Positions 51,722 to 59,164 of a stretch of DNA of 64,000 bases are shown one piece after another; within the stretch, counting starts at the first letter, position 1, and each line of letters starts with the position of its first letter. The stretch spans positions 62,001 through 126,000 of the forward strand of contig CANDAG010000002.1 in the NCBI GenBank assembly GCA_947382625.1, given 5' to 3'. Source of the stretch: an uncultured Lachnospiraceae bacterium. Lineage in GTDB: Bacteria; Bacillota; Clostridia; Lachnospirales; Lachnospiraceae. The notes under the pieces are model-generated. The model was not told the origin of the DNA, did no database searches, and was given only the letters and a program-made list of their open reading frames with translations. A program made the translations under genes and the position numbers.

Positions 51722-52683
51722 TGGGTTTGCATTATATATTTATAATTATATTTATGGCTGTAAAGCTTTTACTATTTGATCCAAAAGTAAATTCTATCAT
51801 ATGGCTGATTCTTTTTGTTGTGAGGTTGGCGGTAGGAGATGTTTTTGCTATTATTGGGATTATTGATTGTATCAAGGATATTTATATTGGGAAAGATTAT
51901 TACGAAAACTCAAAAATAAAAGTTGATAAGCTTTATGTAGTAAAGAGTCTTACATCTCTATTTACATGGGGTTATGCACGAATAATCTTTCTTCTTATAG
52001 TCGGGCCGATACTGAAGCATTCCGCATCGACTGAGATTAAAAAGAAAATGCAGCTCGACTATCCGTTGCCTGATGCCTCATGTTTCAGCAATTTACAGGC
52101 AAAAAATTATTATTATAAGAAGCAAATTGACAAGCTGGAAAATAAAGGGGTGATCATATCTAACAAAAAAACTGTTGATAGTGAGGCTGAAATGCGCCGG
52201 AAGAAATTGGAAAATCTTTATCCTGAGAAGATAGTCAACAAAATTATTGAGATAATTGCAGGAGATAAGGAATTAAAGGATAAACGTAAAAATGCGGAAA
52301 GAAAGCTTGATAAGTTGTCATTAAGAAATTGCTATGCATATATAAAAAAGGATGTATTTGAACAATATCCAATAGCAATTACGGAAGCGATGGCTGACAA
52401 AGGACGATATTCTGTATCTGCAATTAAAAAATTTAAAGAACTGAAAACATTTCACCTTATGTATCCTGTTACTAGTGCAGATGAACATGGGGATGCAGAA
52501 TGGAGTGAGTATTTTATCATACAGGCTTTACAGCCGCTTGTGGACGAAGGCATTTTTGATGATGATGACTTCAATGATCGGGATGCAATGGACAATCATG
52601 CTTATCGCTATGCAATGAGCCCAGTGGCGATGCCGAGTATAGATGTCAGCAGTGACCCACGTTTTGCATTAGATGATGATTAA
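51718..52683 (+). CDS. Unrecognised membrane protein closing the AAA+ operon
   Basis: 321 residues (the first codon is GTG 51718 or ATG 51721). Three hydrophobic segments near 4-18, 26-52 and 75-100 are followed by a charged helical, probably coiled region (about 120-205: LQAKNYYYKKQIDKLENKG, KNAERKLDKLSLRN) and an acidic tail ending in ALDDD. It is the last gene of four overlapping or closely spaced genes. No enzyme motif was found. As a membrane anchor with a long cytoplasmic part it could be the effector or the scaffold for the AAA+ protein. Confidence 0.7.
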   Translation: MMGLHYIFIIIFMAVKLLLFDPKVNSIIWLILFVVRLAVGDVFAIIGIIDCIKDIYIGKDYYENSKIKVDKLYVVKSLTSLFTWGYARIIFLLIVGPILKHSASTEIKKKMQLDYPLPDASCFSNLQAKNYYYKKQIDKLENKGVIISNKKTVDSEAEMRRKKLENLYPEKIVNKIIEIIAGDKELKDKRKNAERKLDKLSLRNCYAYIKKDVFEQYPIAITEAMADKGRYSVSAIKKFKELKTFHLMYPVTSADEHGDAEWSEYFIIQALQPLVDEGIFDDDDFNDRDAMDNHAYRYAMSPVAMPSIDVSSDPRFALDDD

Positions 52684-52756
52684 GTATAAATTAAAGGGTA
52701 TGAGTAATATTTTATCAGTTCTAAATTTAAAGGGTTCTATGGTAGTTCACTTTTTA

Positions 52757-52793
52757 TCAAATAACTGGCTCGCGAAGTGTGATAATGTTTGAT
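52757..52793. repeat. Type B palindromic repeat inside the island
   Basis: TCAAATAACTGGCTCGCGAAG...GTTTGATT, degenerate in the outer stem. Its presence within the island shows that the repeat family spread after, or together with, the island. The rest of the 327-base gap 52684-53010 has no gene. Confidence 0.5.
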
Positions 52794-52908
52794 TTTAAAA
52801 GCGGTTTAGGAAAAAGGTGAGAAATGAGGCCATGGATATCCTGCTAGGTTAACAGTGTGATTGTAAAGTCAAATAAATGAAATCATATATCATAAAAGTG
52901 AAGTAAGG

Positions 52909-52942
52909 GAGAGCCTTTAAAAGGGCTCTCTTTTCTTTTTTA
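52909..52942 (+). terminator. Rho-independent terminator
   Basis: GAGAGCC and GGCTCTC stem with an AT loop, then TTTTCTTTTTT. It may end the AAA+ operon, 225 bases after its last gene. Confidence 0.75.
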
Positions 52943-53010
52943 GCAGAACAGCCTTCAAGTAGGCAAGTTTTAATGTTTGGAAAGCAAATGAAAATGATAA
53001 GAATTACATA

Positions 53011-53484
53011 ATGGTTGAAGGGACGACCAAAAACGAAAAGGCACGGACAATCAAACTTACAGAAAAAGCGCTGGAGATATTACGGCAGATAAAAACAATT
53101 TACGGAACAAATGATGGTGTAGAGGAGAAGATAGTAAAAACACGCACAGGAAAGCCGAATACAGCAACTAATTTGGAACATAGAATGGCGACAATCTTTA
53201 AGAATGCAGGATTGGCTGAACTGAATGGCGGGTTACATATATTTCGCAGAACCTTTGCCACCAGAATGTATGAGAATAAAGCCAGAGTAAAGGAGATAGC
53301 GGCATACATAGGGGATTTGGAGTCTACTACGGAGCAGTACTATATTGCCGTGCGTAAAAAAATTATAGAAGACGGTGAGGAAAAACAGGTAGTTATGGTT
53401 CCGGCACCGGCGCACCAGAGAAATGAAAGTAAGTGGATGGATGATGAGCCGTATAGAATGCACAGGGGGAGAACATATGTGTGA
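53011..53484 (+). pseudogene. Tyrosine integrase, C-terminal fragment
   Basis: 157 residues in the open frame. Catalytic elements HIFRRTFATRMYE (H-x2-R) and STTEQYYI (nucleophile Tyr region) are present, followed by an unusual tail ending RMHRGRTYV. The N-terminal arm- and core-binding domains and the first catalytic Arg are missing, and the frame begins right after a non-coding stretch. A full integrase has about 380-400 residues, so this is a truncated remnant, presumably of the integrase that used tRNA-Gln. It could still be translated from ATG 53011. Confidence 0.75.
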
Positions 53485-53539
53485 ATTGTTATGTGCCATC
53501 AGTTTAGTAAGAGAGATAGATAATGTTGTCGGTACTTGA

Positions 53540-53568
53540 TTGTATTTAACAGAGAAGCTGTGTATAAT
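53540..53568 (+). promoter_or_regulatory. Promoter with extended -10, AAGCTGTGTATAAT type
   Basis: TTGTAT (53540-53545), 17-base spacer and TATAAT (53563-53568), preceded by AGAAGCTGTG. Nearly the same promoter is seen at 59103-59131 and, more loosely, at 55665-55693. Confidence 0.65.
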
Positions 53569-53589
53569 AATGATAAAAGGAGCAGAAGC

Positions 53590-54501
53590 ATGAAAATAGT
53601 CAATACACCGTATGATGATGTGTTCCGGACGTTATTGAATGACTGTAGTAGTCTGATTATACCTGTTATAAATGAAGTGTTTGGTGAGAACTATACAGGG
53701 GACGAGCAGATTGTATTTTCACCGAATGAGCATTTCCTAAACAGGCAGGGTGGGGATGAAGAAGAACGAATTACGGATACAAATTTTAAGATATTGGGAA
53801 CAGAAACAAAAAAATATCACTGGGAATGCCAGAGCAGTACCGACAGCAGTATGCTGGTCAGGTTTTTTGAGTACGATACTCAGATTGCGCTTGATGAAGG
53901 CGAGCTAAAAGGGAATGTCCTTACAGTGATCCTTCCGCATTCGGCGGCTTTGTTTTTGCGTTGTGATATGTCTACACCGGACAATATGGAAATAGAAATT
54001 GTGACACCGGGGGGAAGTGTTGGCTATAATATCCCGGTAATGAAGTCGCAGACTTATACAATAGATGAGATTTTTGAAAAAGAGCTTTTATTCTTGGTTC
54101 CCTTTTATATCTTTTCACATGAGAGCCGCTTTGAAGAATATAATAAAGATGAAGATAAGTTAAACAACTTGAAAAAGGAATATGCGGATATTGTATATCG
54201 GCTTGAAAGACTGATGGAAACAGGAAAGATTAGTGAGTACACAAAGTGTACAATTGTTGATATGTCGAATAAGGTGTTGGAACACATTGCAGGGAAATAT
54301 GAGAACGTTAGGGAAGGAGTGAAATCAGTCATGGGCGGAAAGGTTCTTGATTATGAGGCAAAGAAGATAAAGAATGAAGGGAAACTGGAAATGCTTTTTG
54401 ACCTTGTGCGTAATAACATTATATCATTGAAAGAGGCTGCAACTCAGGCAAAATTAACGGAAGAAGCATTTCAGGAAAAAATGCAGAGTTATAATGGATA
54501 A
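53590..54501 (+). CDS. PD-(D/E)XK nuclease family protein, Rpn/transposase-like
   Basis: 303 residues from ATG 53590 behind AAAGGAG. N-terminal VNTPYDDVFRTLL, then ITDTNFKI and YHWECQSS, which is the D...ExQ form of the PD-(D/E)XK core found in Rpn-like (YhgA-type) proteins. A C-terminal helical region ends in SLKEAATQAKLTEEAFQEK, the usual tail of these proteins in Clostridia. Rpn proteins promote recombination or DNA damage; they are common in multiple copies. It has its own strong promoter. Confidence 0.8.
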   Translation: MKIVNTPYDDVFRTLLNDCSSLIIPVINEVFGENYTGDEQIVFSPNEHFLNRQGGDEEERITDTNFKILGTETKKYHWECQSSTDSSMLVRFFEYDTQIALDEGELKGNVLTVILPHSAALFLRCDMSTPDNMEIEIVTPGGSVGYNIPVMKSQTYTIDEIFEKELLFLVPFYIFSHESRFEEYNKDEDKLNNLKKEYADIVYRLERLMETGKISEYTKCTIVDMSNKVLEHIAGKYENVREGVKSVMGGKVLDYEAKKIKNEGKLEMLFDLVRNNIISLKEAATQAKLTEEAFQEKMQSYNG

Positions 54502-54545
54502 GTGTTGGCGCTGTTAATGTGATTATATGGATGGAGGAATGAGGG

Positions 54546-54737
54546 ATGAGTGTGGCTGAATTAGCAGTGAAACTGGAAGCTTTATCACAGGAAGATTACA
54601 ATATGGTTGTAATGTTGGTTGAACGGTTATCTGATAAGCCTTCAAATATTTTAAAAAAGGCCAGAGAGAAATATGTGAAGCAAAATCCTATGTCAATGGA
54701 AGAAATTGACGAGAAAATAAAAAAATTACAGGTATAA
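54546..54737 (+). CDS. Small antitoxin-like protein
   Basis: 63 residues, with GGAGGAATGAGGG before the ATG. The first part is helical (LAVKLEALSQEDYNMVVMLVERL) and the end MSMEEIDEKIKKLQV resembles the tails of small RelB/Phd-type or uncharacterised antitoxin-like proteins in Lachnospiraceae. It lacks a recognisable toxin partner directly downstream, where an MNT gene begins 15 bases later. Assignment is tentative. Confidence 0.5.
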   Translation: MSVAELAVKLEALSQEDYNMVVMLVERLSDKPSNILKKAREKYVKQNPMSMEEIDEKIKKLQV

Positions 54738-54752
54738 AAAAGGGTGCTCGGT

Positions 54753-55085
54753 ATGGAAGAAAAAAAGAGAGTTCTTTATCTGTTTATTGGTGAAGTACAG
54801 AAAAGACTTGGAAGTTTAATAAGCAAAATCATATTGTATGGATCATATGCCAGGTTGGATTACAGGGAAGATTCAGATATCGATATTATGATATTGACAT
54901 CCTTGCCGGATAGTGAAATAAAGGAAATTGAAAATGAGGTATATGACATAGCCTATGATTATGGCTTGGAGTATAATGTTTCAATAAGTATTAATATAAA
55001 GAATGAGGATCATTTTAACTACTGGTTAGGGGCATTGCCATATTATGACAATATTAAAAGGGAGGGCATTATCCTTGCAGGATGA
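54753..55085 (+). CDS. MNT-type nucleotidyltransferase, antitoxin of an MNT/HEPN pair
   Basis: 110 residues from ATG 54753. The minimal nucleotidyltransferase motif GS-x10-DxD is exact (GSYARLDYREDSDID). In MntA/HepT systems the MNT protein adenylylates the HEPN ribonuclease and so neutralises it. The gene overlaps the HEPN gene at 55075, consistent with such a pair. GTG 54744 is an alternative start. Confidence 0.85.
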   Translation: MEEKKRVLYLFIGEVQKRLGSLISKIILYGSYARLDYREDSDIDIMILTSLPDSEIKEIENEVYDIAYDYGLEYNVSISINIKNEDHFNYWLGALPYYDNIKREGIILAG

Positions 55086-55479
55086 AAGAAAAATAGATTT
55101 ATGCAGGTATCGGCTGGGAAATTCGGCGGATAGCCTTAAGGTTGCTCAGGACTGTCTGGAAAAAGAGTATTATAAAGATGCTATTAACCGCTCCTATTAT
55201 GCTGTATTTTATGCCATTAAATCTGTTCTGGCATTAGAAGGGAAAGACTTTAAAAGGCATAAGGATGTGATTGCCTATTTCAACCAAACTTATGTTGCAT
55301 CAGGCGTCATCTCCAAGGAAGTTGGAAGAAAGATAGGGAGGTTGCAGCAGAAGAGGGAAAAAAGCGACTATGATGACTTCTATCTTGCCTCAAAAGAAGA
55401 AACATTGGAACAGATAGTAAATGCAAGTGAGATTATTGAGGTCATTAAGGAATACTTAAAGAGAGACAGATTATTGTGA
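55075..55479 (+). CDS. HEPN domain protein, putative toxin of the MNT/HEPN pair
   Basis: 134 residues from TTG 55075 (LQDERKIDLCRYRL), chosen because AAGGGAGGG lies upstream at the right distance and the family begins there. The HEPN motif appears as INRSYYAVFYAIKSVLAL followed by FKRHKDVIAYF, placing Arg and His as in the PF05168 branch rather than the HepT (DUF86) branch. HEPN proteins of this kind are RNases or their relatives. It overlaps the MNT gene by 11 bases. The ATAGGTCAAT repeat pair follows directly. Confidence 0.85.
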   Translation: MQDERKIDLCRYRLGNSADSLKVAQDCLEKEYYKDAINRSYYAVFYAIKSVLALEGKDFKRHKDVIAYFNQTYVASGVISKEVGRKIGRLQQKREKSDYDDFYLASKEETLEQIVNASEIIEVIKEYLKRDRLL

Positions 55480-55500
55480 TAGGTCAATCCATAGATCAAT
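55479..55500 (+). repeat. Direct repeat pair ATAGGTCAAT near the right island end
   Basis: ATAGGTCAAT (55479-55488) and ATAGATCAAT (55491-55500), again twelve bases apart and in the same orientation as the pair at 48025-48046. It begins where the HEPN gene stops and lies about 55 bases before the right tRNA repeat. Confidence 0.6.
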
Positions 55501-55553
55501 TATGTAGAAATATACTGAAGAAACCGCATAAAATCAAGGAAAAACAAGACCAA

Positions 55554-55643
55554 GCAACGGACTTAAGACTCCGTCATTTCAAGGTTCGAATCCTTGTAGC
55601 CCAGCGAATGTGACCCGGTAGATTTGATCTGCCGGGTTTTTTA
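55554..55643 (+). repeat. Right attachment-type repeat: tRNA-Gln 3' half plus terminator
   Basis: GCAACGGACT, an altered 8-base anticodon loop (CTTAAGAC), then 47745-47821 repeated with a single substitution. It lacks the 5' half of a tRNA, so it is not a functional tRNA gene. Confidence 0.85.
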
Positions 55644-55664
55644 CGTCCGGAAATCAGCGCTTTA

Positions 55665-55693
55665 TTGTAATTGGCGGAAAAGATGTGTATAAT
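55665..55693 (+). promoter_or_regulatory. Promoter with extended -10
   Basis: TTGTAA (55665-55670), 17-base spacer and TATAAT (55688-55693), preceded by AAAGATGTG. Drives the second MNT gene. Confidence 0.6.
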
Positions 55694-55764
55694 AGTTTAA
55701 AAGAAAGAAGCAAAGTCAGATATAAGGGAAAGAGCTCAAATCGAAGGTTGTGGAGTGGAAAAGA

Positions 55765-56118
55765 ATGGGAAATTTAGCTTTAAATCCTGAAACGATCGGA
55801 CATGTTAAAGTGGAAGTGACCGAAATGGCAAAAAAGCTTATAGGTGCTGATTTGGTAGAAGTGATTCTGTATGGATCTTGTGCGAGAGGGGATTATACGG
55901 AGGATTCAGATATAGATATTGCTCTTCTTATGAAATGTGGCCGCATAGAGGCAAAGAAGTATGATGACGTGTTGGCAGGAATATCAACTGAACTGGCAAT
56001 GAAGTATTTTGCTATCGTTAATTTTGTCAGTTTACCATACAGCGAATTTGTTGAAAAAAAACCGTGGTATGAATATTTTAGAAATATAGACAGGGAAGGG
56101 GAGGTGTTGTATGGATAG
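55765..56118 (+). CDS. Second MNT-type nucleotidyltransferase, partner truncated
   Basis: 117 residues from ATG 55765. The motif GSCARGDYTEDSDID is again a perfect GS-x10-DxD. It is only distantly similar to the MNT protein at 54753. The normal HEPN partner begins at 56111 with an ATG inside the end of this gene but is cut off after about ten codons by the third tRNA-derived repeat, leaving an orphan antitoxin-like gene. In-frame GTG 55750 is an alternative start. Confidence 0.8.
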   Translation: MGNLALNPETIGHVKVEVTEMAKKLIGADLVEVILYGSCARGDYTEDSDIDIALLMKCGRIEAKKYDDVLAGISTELAMKYFAIVNFVSLPYSEFVEKKPWYEYFRNIDREGEVLYG

Positions 56119-56200
56119 AGTATATTATTTAGAGCTTGCTTCGAATCCTTGCAACCCAGCGAAAAACGACCCGGTAGAGATAATCTGCCGGGTTTTTTGA
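56111..56200 (+). pseudogene. HEPN gene truncated by an attachment-type repeat
   Basis: ATG 56111 opens MDRVYYLELA, a plausible HEPN start overlapping the MNT gene in the usual way. After this the frame runs straight into the tRNA-Gln-derived sequence (SNPCNPAKNDPVE) and its terminator, ending at TGA 56198-56200. The toxin body is missing. Confidence 0.6.
56140..56199 (+). repeat. Third, degenerate tRNA-Gln-derived attachment repeat
   Basis: TTCGAATCCTTGCAACCCAGCG and ACCCGGTAGAGATAATCTGCCGGGTTTTTT correspond to the T arm, acceptor end and terminator of tRNA-Gln with several changes. It marks the end of a second inserted segment. Confidence 0.75.
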
Positions 56201-56201
56201 T

Positions 56202-56239
56202 TTAACAAGCTGTCTCGCAAAGCGTGACGGCGTTTGATG
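56202..56239. repeat. Type B palindromic repeat
   Basis: TTAACAAGCTGTCTCGCAAAGCGTGACGGCGTTTGATG, directly after the last tRNA-derived terminator. Confidence 0.65.
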
Positions 56240-56331
56240 TTATAGAAGAGAAAATAGTACCAGTTTTGCAATGTACAGACAGATTTTTGAATAGAAAAGC
56301 CGCGATAAGACCGGATATAATGGATATGGAC

Positions 56332-57114
56332 TCAGGAGAAATACTTTTCTTTTCTGTATTGAGACGGACTTTTCTTATAAAATTTGCGGAATGCTTTATA
56401 GAACTGAGAGGAGTCTGTGTAGCCGCATTCCGATCCGATTTCCAGAACAGACATTTCCGAGCAGGCAAGGAGCCGGGCTGCTTTTTGCATACGGATGCCT
56501 GTGAGATAAGCATGAGCGGTGACGCCGATCTCAGCTTTCATTCGTTTGTTGATATATTCTGCAGAGTAATTGAACTGTTCGGACAACATCTGTGAAGTAA
56601 CGGACAGTGCAAGGTTTTCACTGAGAAAACGCATTACGGAAGAGGTCAGAGAGGTATAGGTTTCTTCCTGGGTATATAGCAGGTTAAGAAGCTTGAAAAA
56701 ATCGCTCTGGATCTCTAAAGGGTTCTGAGGTCTCTGCCAGAAAAGCGTATGCATTTTTTTCAGATGCGGCAGAACAAGAGCGGAATGGAACTGGCCGCGG
56801 ACAGGCAATTTGATACGGTTGAGCAGGTCATCCGTATAGTCTGCCTCAAAATGAAGATAATAGTACTCTGCATTCGGGCTGGAAAAGGGTGAACTCTGCC
56901 AGGTGTTTTTCTTCTGGATATACCATTCGCCGCTCTGCAGGGTAGTGAGAATGGAGTCTTCTGTAAATTTCAGCTGGTTGTTCAGCATGAATATGAGTAC
57001 AAAGCATTCACAGTAGCGGGAACAATGGTATTCATGGGCGCCAAAGCGCTTTAAATCAAAGCCGGTCATATAGGGCATTGGAGCCGTATTCAGGAAAATG
57101 TATTTTGTGTCCAT
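56332..57114 (-). CDS. AraC-family transcriptional regulator
   Basis: 260 residues from ATG 57114. The N-terminal part (about 1-150) is a cupin-like sensor domain, the C-terminal ~100 residues form the paired helix-turn-helix of AraC (LSEQFNYSAEYINKRMK and VLEIGSECGYTDSSQFYKAFRKFY). It is divergent from the GH127-type gene with a 91-base gap and probably controls it. Its effector would be an arabinose-containing sugar if the neighbour's assignment holds; this is inference. Confidence 0.88.
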   Translation of the reverse strand: MDTKYIFLNTAPMPYMTGFDLKRFGAHEYHCSRYCECFVLIFMLNNQLKFTEDSILTTLQSGEWYIQKKNTWQSSPFSSPNAEYYYLHFEADYTDDLLNRIKLPVRGQFHSALVLPHLKKMHTLFWQRPQNPLEIQSDFFKLLNLLYTQEETYTSLTSSVMRFLSENLALSVTSQMLSEQFNYSAEYINKRMKAEIGVTAHAYLTGIRMQKAARLLACSEMSVLEIGSECGYTDSSQFYKAFRKFYKKSPSQYRKEKYFS

Positions 57115-57205
57115 AGGGGGTTCCTTTTCAGATATTGTGTCGGAAGCAATTATAAATATTATCATAGCATGAGTTCGAGAGAAACGGAACAAAAAGGAGG
57201 AAGAG

Positions 57206-59062
57206 ATGTATCAAACAAAATGGAGACCGCTTACAACAAGACAGCTGCGTCCGGAGGGATGGCTCAGACGGCAGCTGGAGATACAGGCAAAAGGGCTTTC
57301 CGGGCATTTGGATCTGATCTGGCCGGATATTCGGGAGAGCAGATGGATCGGTGGTGACAGGGAAGGATGGGAGAGGGTGCCGTACTGGCTGGATGGGTTC
57401 ATACCTCTGGCCTGGCTTTTGGAGGATGAGGCTCTGCAGGAGAGGGCGAAACGCTACATAGATGCAATCCTGGCGGCACAGAAGCCTGACGGCTGGATCT
57501 GCCCCTGTGAAGAGGAGGAACGGGCAGGCTATGATGTGTGGGCAGCGTTCCTGATCTGCAAGGTATTGGTGCTATATTATGACTGTACACTGGACGAGAG
57601 GATCGAAGAGGCAGTCTACAGGGCGATGAAGCAGTTGTTGAGACATATTTCTGACCATACTCTTTTTAACTGGGCAGCCACACGGTGGTATGAGTGCCTG
57701 ATCCCGTTATTCTGGCTTTATGAACGAAGACCGGAAGCATGGATGATGGATTTGGCTCATCTGCTGGAGATAGAGGGCGTGGACTTTGAAAAAGCTTATG
57801 AAGCATTTGACTTTGCGCATCCTCCCGTGAAAAAATACTGGACTCAGATCAATCATGTGGTGAACGCGGCAATGGCATTAAAATGCCGTGCGTTGATGTC
57901 CTATATTACAGGGGAGGATCCAAATGAATTTGCAAAAAAGATGTATGGGAAGATCATGAAGTATAACAGCATGGTGACCGGGCATTTTACCGGAGACGAA
58001 TGCTTTTCCGGAGACTCTCCCATACAGGGGAGTGAATGCTGCAGCGTGGCGGAGGCCATGTACTCCTTTGAGGTCTTGCTGGCCATGGGGGGAGAGGTGC
58101 TGTGGGGAGACCTGCTGGAGAAGGAGGCCTTTAATATGATGCCTGCCACCACCACAGAGGATATGTGGACTCATCAGTATGTGCAGATGACCAACCAGAT
58201 CTGTGCCAAAAGGATTCCCGAGGAGTCTGTTCCCTTCAATTCCAATTCCGGGGAATCCCATATGTTCGGGCTGGAACCGAATTTCGGGTGCTGTACGGCT
58301 AATTTTAATCAGGCCTGGCCCAAGTTTGCCCTGGCAACGATCATGGAGGGAGAGGAGGGGATCGCAGTGAATACTCTGGCACCTTCCTCGGCCCGTGTGG
58401 AGAGGGATGGGGCAAAGATCCGTATCTGTATCCGCTCTGAATATCCTTTCCGGGATGATGCCGTGATAGAGGTGGAAACGGACAGGCCGGTTACGTTTAC
58501 CCTGGCTGTCCGTATCCCCGGCTTTGCCCAAAGCGCCCGTGTAGAGGGGCGTGATACAGCCTGTGGTATCTGGCATGAAGTGAACCGGGAATGGACAGGG
58601 ATTAGCAGGATTTCAGTAGAATTAGGCTTTGACATAAAATTGGTGGACAGACCATATGGTGCGAAGGCTTTGATCCGGGGGCCTCTGGTATTTGCTGTTC
58701 CGGTGAAAGCGGCGGTAAGGGAGCTGGAATATTCTAAGGATGGGGTAGAGCGGAAAGCACCCTGGTGCGATCTGGAGATGACGCCCGTCTCGCCCTGGAA
58801 TTACGGATTTTGTACCGGGGAAACAGAGAAGTATGAAGTGGTACATAGCGGGATAGGAGAGTATCCTTTTGCAGTATCAGACCCTCCTGTGAAAATAAAG
58901 GCAAAGATGGTGAGGATACCATGGAAAGAAAAGGATGGCGTGTGTGAAATAGAACCGGATGAAAGGAAGGCGCTGGGAGAACCGGAGACAGTTTTCCTCC
59001 AGCCCTACGGCTGTACAAATCTGCGGATGACAGAAATGCCGCTGGTGAAAATACCGGTATAG
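57206..59062 (+). CDS. GH127-type (DUF1680) beta-L-arabinofuranosidase-like enzyme
   Basis: 618 residues, no signal peptide. The alpha/alpha barrel holds QKPDGWICPC, GSECCSVAEAMYS and NFGCCTANFNQAWPKF, whose cysteines and Glu correspond to the zinc site and active site of GH127 enzymes; beta-sheet domains follow from about residue 400. AAAAGGAGG precedes the ATG. Enzymes of this family remove beta-L-arabinofuranose from glycans, but DUF1680 relatives have other specificities. A terminator follows at 59066-59102. Confidence 0.82.
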   Translation: MYQTKWRPLTTRQLRPEGWLRRQLEIQAKGLSGHLDLIWPDIRESRWIGGDREGWERVPYWLDGFIPLAWLLEDEALQERAKRYIDAILAAQKPDGWICPCEEEERAGYDVWAAFLICKVLVLYYDCTLDERIEEAVYRAMKQLLRHISDHTLFNWAATRWYECLIPLFWLYERRPEAWMMDLAHLLEIEGVDFEKAYEAFDFAHPPVKKYWTQINHVVNAAMALKCRALMSYITGEDPNEFAKKMYGKIMKYNSMVTGHFTGDECFSGDSPIQGSECCSVAEAMYSFEVLLAMGGEVLWGDLLEKEAFNMMPATTTEDMWTHQYVQMTNQICAKRIPEESVPFNSNSGESHMFGLEPNFGCCTANFNQAWPKFALATIMEGEEGIAVNTLAPSSARVERDGAKIRICIRSEYPFRDDAVIEVETDRPVTFTLAVRIPGFAQSARVEGRDTACGIWHEVNREWTGISRISVELGFDIKLVDRPYGAKALIRGPLVFAVPVKAAVRELEYSKDGVERKAPWCDLEMTPVSPWNYGFCTGETEKYEVVHSGIGEYPFAVSDPPVKIKAKMVRIPWKEKDGVCEIEPDERKALGEPETVFLQPYGCTNLRMTEMPLVKIPV

Positions 59063-59065
59063 GAC

Positions 59066-59102
59066 AAAGGGGATCAGAGTACGACGCTCTGATCCCTTTT
59101 GG
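59066..59102 (+). terminator. Rho-independent terminator of the GH127-type gene
   Basis: AAAGGGGATCAGAG and CTCTGATCCCTTTT form a long stem around TACGACG. Confidence 0.85.
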
Positions 59103-59131
59103 TTGTGTTTGACAAAAAAGCTGTGTATAAT
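59103..59131 (+). promoter_or_regulatory. Promoter of the rlmA-SGNH unit, AAGCTGTGTATAAT type
   Basis: TTGTGT (59103-59108), 17-base spacer and TATAAT (59126-59131) with extended -10 TGTG. It starts directly after the preceding terminator. Nearly identical to the promoter at 53540-53568 inside the island. Confidence 0.65.
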
Positions 59132-59164
59132 GATTCCAACAAACAAGACAAGGAAAGTGACAAT

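Larger units (their letters stand above)
47745..55567. mobile_element. Integrated genomic island in tRNA-Gln, mobility probably lost
   Basis: About 7.8 kb bounded by direct repeats of the tRNA 3' part. The content is AT-rich compared with the flanks: small zinc-ribbon genes, Xre regulator, four-gene AAA+ operon, PD-(D/E)XK protein, MNT/HEPN pair and decayed segments. The only recombinase is a C-terminal fragment at 53011-53484, so self-mobility is doubtful. A second, shorter segment (55643-56140) ends in another degraded copy, as in tandem insertions. Confidence 0.75.

Noticed and set aside
55554-55643. Second tRNA-Gln gene
   Set aside because: Only the 3' half matches; the acceptor 5' strand and D arm are absent and the anticodon loop has eight bases.
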